From Chloroflexi bacterium HGW-Chloroflexi-10 (GTDB taxonomy: Bacteria; Chloroflexota; Anaerolineae; Anaerolineales; Anaerolineaceae): a stretch of DNA of 64,000 nucleotides. The notes beneath the pieces were generated by a model. The model saw only the letters and a list, made by a program, of their open reading frames with translations. It was not told where the DNA came from and searched no databases. The stretch is from positions 1 to 64,000 of the forward strand of contig PHBZ01000005.1 in the NCBI GenBank assembly GCA_002840755.1, read 5' to 3'. Made by a program: the position numbers and the translations under genes. Position 1 is the first letter of the stretch, and every line of letters begins with the position of its first letter. Shown here in pieces: positions 62,305 to 64,000 of this stretch.

Positions 62305-62478
62305 CACCAGGCACACTTACCTTAATTCACATCCATAAACATCACTAATAACATAACCATCGACCGATACACGCCGCCCTCAACACTCTCGAGTTGTTTG
62401 ACCTTAAGGTCCCCCCGCAGCACGGGCATCCCCCCTATTTCAAAGCGCCGTTGTGGTGATCCAGCTCAATTTTCCTTG

Positions 62479-62715
62479 TTGACAAAATAGAACAATTATC
62501 CTACAATCACTGTGTCAAAATATACAGCGGCAGCATTTGTCCACACCCATGGCCGCATTTGTTTTATTTGTTTGTCATTTGTTTCAAAAACAAATACCGC
62601 ACTTTAACAACCACATACAGCTAAACGATCACCAGCGAACCCCATATATAGCGCTTTTTCAATTAATTAAAGTATTTGTTTCAAAATTTTTTTCTAATTG
62701 AAAACAAATATTGCG
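62479..62715 (+). repeat. Non-coding repeat element C (divergent)
   Basis: TTGACA (62479), 17-bp spacer, TACAAT (62502), then atttgtttcaaaaacaaat (62577-62595) and gtatttgtttcaaaa to aaaacaaatattg (about 62669-62710). Matches elements A and B in layout. Confidence 0.5.
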
Positions 62716-62955
62716 ATGGAAAGGGAATAGCATAGGGGTATCCCGGTAGAAAAACAGAAACACACTTAACGGCTCGCGAAGCAGGTTCAAGGGCAGGCGC
62801 ACAAGGCTGATTGGCAGATTGATAGGCATGCTATTAAAGTACATCTCTCTGAAGGGATTCCGGGGAAAAAGAGAAACGCACTTCTGTAGTTTGCCAACCC
62901 GGTAGACTTTTGCTTGTGAATGCGCTTCCCGGGCATTTAAGTGCATCTCTCTTTT
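62716..62955. other. Intergenic region before DUF554 gene
   Basis: Contains short repeated pieces (aagtacatctctctgaaggg; aagtgcatctctc). A frame on the minus strand here has no protein-like character. I see no gene. Confidence 0.4.
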
Positions 62956-63669
62956 TTAGTACAAGCCGAAATATTTAAACACCCACACCAACACCGGGAC
63001 GAGGAGAAAGGCGGGCAGGAAGCTGGCGACGCGGATTTTTTTGATTTCCAGGAGGCTGCTGAGGGCGATGGCGATGAGCATAAGCCCGCCGACGGCGCTG
63101 ATCTCCTGGAGGAGGACATCGGTCATCAGGAATTGGAGCTGTGAGGCGAGTAACGACAAACCGCCCTGGTAAATCAGGATGATCAGGCTGGAGAATAAGA
63201 CGCCAACACCCAGGCTGGAGGCGAAGGCGATGGAGGCAAAGCCATCCAGGATGGCTTTGATGGCGAGGGTGTTAAAGTCACCGGTGAGGCCGTCCTGAAT
63301 GGAACCGAGGACTGCCATGGGGCCGATGCAGAAGAGCAGGGAAGCGGTTAGAAAACCACGGATAAAGCGCGCGCTTTCGGTAGTCTGGCCGCGATTAAAT
63401 TTCTTTTCCAGCCAGATGCCGACAAGCGTGAGACCTTCCTCTATACGCCACCACTCGCCGAGGAGCACCCCGATGAGGAGGCTGCCCAAAACGACGAGAG
63501 AATTACCGGTCTGGAGAAATAAGCGCAGCCCATAGGCCATGGTGAAAAGACCGAGGGCCATCATAACGGTATGGCTGACCTTCTCGGATAGTTTATTGCC
63601 TAACAGTAGCCCGATAAACCCACCCACCAGGATGGTAACAACATTAATAAGCGTGCCCGTGACGTGCAT
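62956..63669 (-). CDS. DUF554 family membrane protein, 237 aa
   Basis: Seven or so hydrophobic segments with family signatures: VTILVGGFIGLLLGNKL at the start, FCIGPMAVLGSIQDGLTGDF, and KAILDGFASIAFASSLGVGV. Length fits DUF554, a possible transporter family of unknown substrate. Its ATG touches the stop of the cobalamin adenosyltransferase gene, so they share a transcript. Confidence 0.9.
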   Translation of the reverse strand: MHVTGTLINVVTILVGGFIGLLLGNKLSEKVSHTVMMALGLFTMAYGLRLFLQTGNSLVVLGSLLIGVLLGEWWRIEEGLTLVGIWLEKKFNRGQTTESARFIRGFLTASLLFCIGPMAVLGSIQDGLTGDFNTLAIKAILDGFASIAFASSLGVGVLFSSLIILIYQGGLSLLASQLQFLMTDVLLQEISAVGGLMLIAIALSSLLEIKKIRVASFLPAFLLVPVLVWVFKYFGLY

Positions 63670-64000
63670 TTATTTCACCAGAGTCTGACTGACATTCCCT
63701 TCAACCAAATTTTCAAAAATCTCCAGAACAAAAAACAATGAAGACAATCGATTTAAAAACTTTAATACTTCCGGATTGGTAAGTTCTTTTTGCTCGATGA
63801 GAGCGGAAATACGGCGCTCCGCGCGGCGAATGACCGTGCGGGCAAAGGCTAAGGCCGCGCCGCCCTGAGTATCCCCCGGAATGATGAATTCGCGGGGCAT
63901 GGAGACCAACCCGCTGTAGTGCTCGATGTGCTGTTCCAGCCATACGACGGCCGTATCATCGATCTGACGAAATTTTTCGGCTGTTTCGGCTGTAGAGGCC
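63670..64000 (-). CDS. PduO-type cob(I)alamin adenosyltransferase (partial, C-terminal part)
   Basis: The open frame runs to the right window edge. It contains FRQIDDTAVVWLEQHIEHYS, then FIIPGDTQGGAALAFARTVI, RRAERRIS and PEVLKFLNRLSSLFFVLEI, the conserved C-terminal half of PduO-type enzymes that adenosylate cob(I)alamin. About 80 N-terminal residues lie outside the window. Confidence 0.88.
   Translation of the reverse strand, partial: ASTAETAEKFRQIDDTAVVWLEQHIEHYSGLVSMPREFIIPGDTQGGAALAFARTVIRRAERRISALIEQKELTNPEVLKFLNRLSSLFFVLEIFENLVEGNVSQTLVK

Noticed and set aside
62659-62946. 95-aa minus-strand frame upstream of element C's right end
   Set aside because: Built on short repeated non-coding pieces, no ribosome-binding site, no protein-like pattern.

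Overview
The window looks like a chromosomal segment of a bacterium from the Chloroflexota, most likely class Anaerolineae. This is an inference from gene style: secreted or lipoproteins with Pro/Thr stalks, a ParAB-kinase-CpaF neighbourhood, and GC-rich housekeeping genes beside AT-rich accessory genes. No rRNA or marker gene fixes the taxon. About 16 kb (36.2-50.3 kb, plus the right edge) is ordinary chromosome; the rest is accessory DNA.

Layout. 1-3.8 kb: a STAND-type ATPase with TPR repeats (running off the left edge), a 49-aa membrane protein and an AT-rich unknown gene. 3.8-15.0 kb: an 11-kb minus-strand phage module. It holds a small-terminase-like gene, two small genes, large terminase, portal, a fused minor-head/protease/capsid gene, a holin-like gene, GH25 endolysin, a connector-like gene and two large structural genes. 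I see no integrase, repressor, tape measure or tail tube. GC-rich palindromic repeats invade this module, including in frame inside the terminase. 15.1-17.8 kb: a membrane-anchored pentapeptide-repeat gene, a broken nuclease gene, two tandem small-RNA-like units and a secreted lamin-tail-like protein.

17.8-26.3 kb: an integron-like cassette array without a visible integrase. Single genes, all on the plus strand, are separated by attC-like inverted repeats, a recurring promoter/leader of about 150 bp, and a recurring double-hairpin unit with covarying stems. At least three cassette products carry HEPN-type RxxxxH or RxxGNxxAH motifs, and one forms a DUF262-HEPN pair. 26.3-31.3 kb: an ArdC antirestriction operon with a SLOG-like protein devoid of Lys, Glu, Thr and Tyr, repeated intercistronic hairpins, a small HTH protein, and a tRNA(CAU) with a 25-nt duplicated fragment nearby.

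31.4-35.1 kb: a secreted protein, an AraC regulator with a RibD/DHFR-like reductase, and a non-coding repeat element. 35.1-50.3 kb: core chromosome (glycosyltransferase-like protein, RadC, PfkB kinase, ParA-ParB, amidohydrolase, two histidine kinases, response regulator, CpaF-type ATPase, XRE regulator, TPR protein, GNAT, DsbA-like thioredoxin, lipoprotein). 50.4-54.7 kb: a second copy of the non-coding element sitting in a remnant of the small-terminase gene, then two more pentapeptide-repeat genes and a DUF6236-like gene. 54.7-62.4 kb: a second cassette-like stretch (EcsC/TerB/SHOCT protein, lipoprotein, membrane protein, large secreted protein) using the same leader and attC-like repeats. 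The right edge has a DUF554 membrane protein and the end of a PduO-type cobalamin adenosyltransferase gene.

The most unusual content is the cassette array, with its shared leaders and covarying hairpins, followed by the palindrome-riddled mini phage module and its scattered remnants next to pentapeptide-repeat genes.
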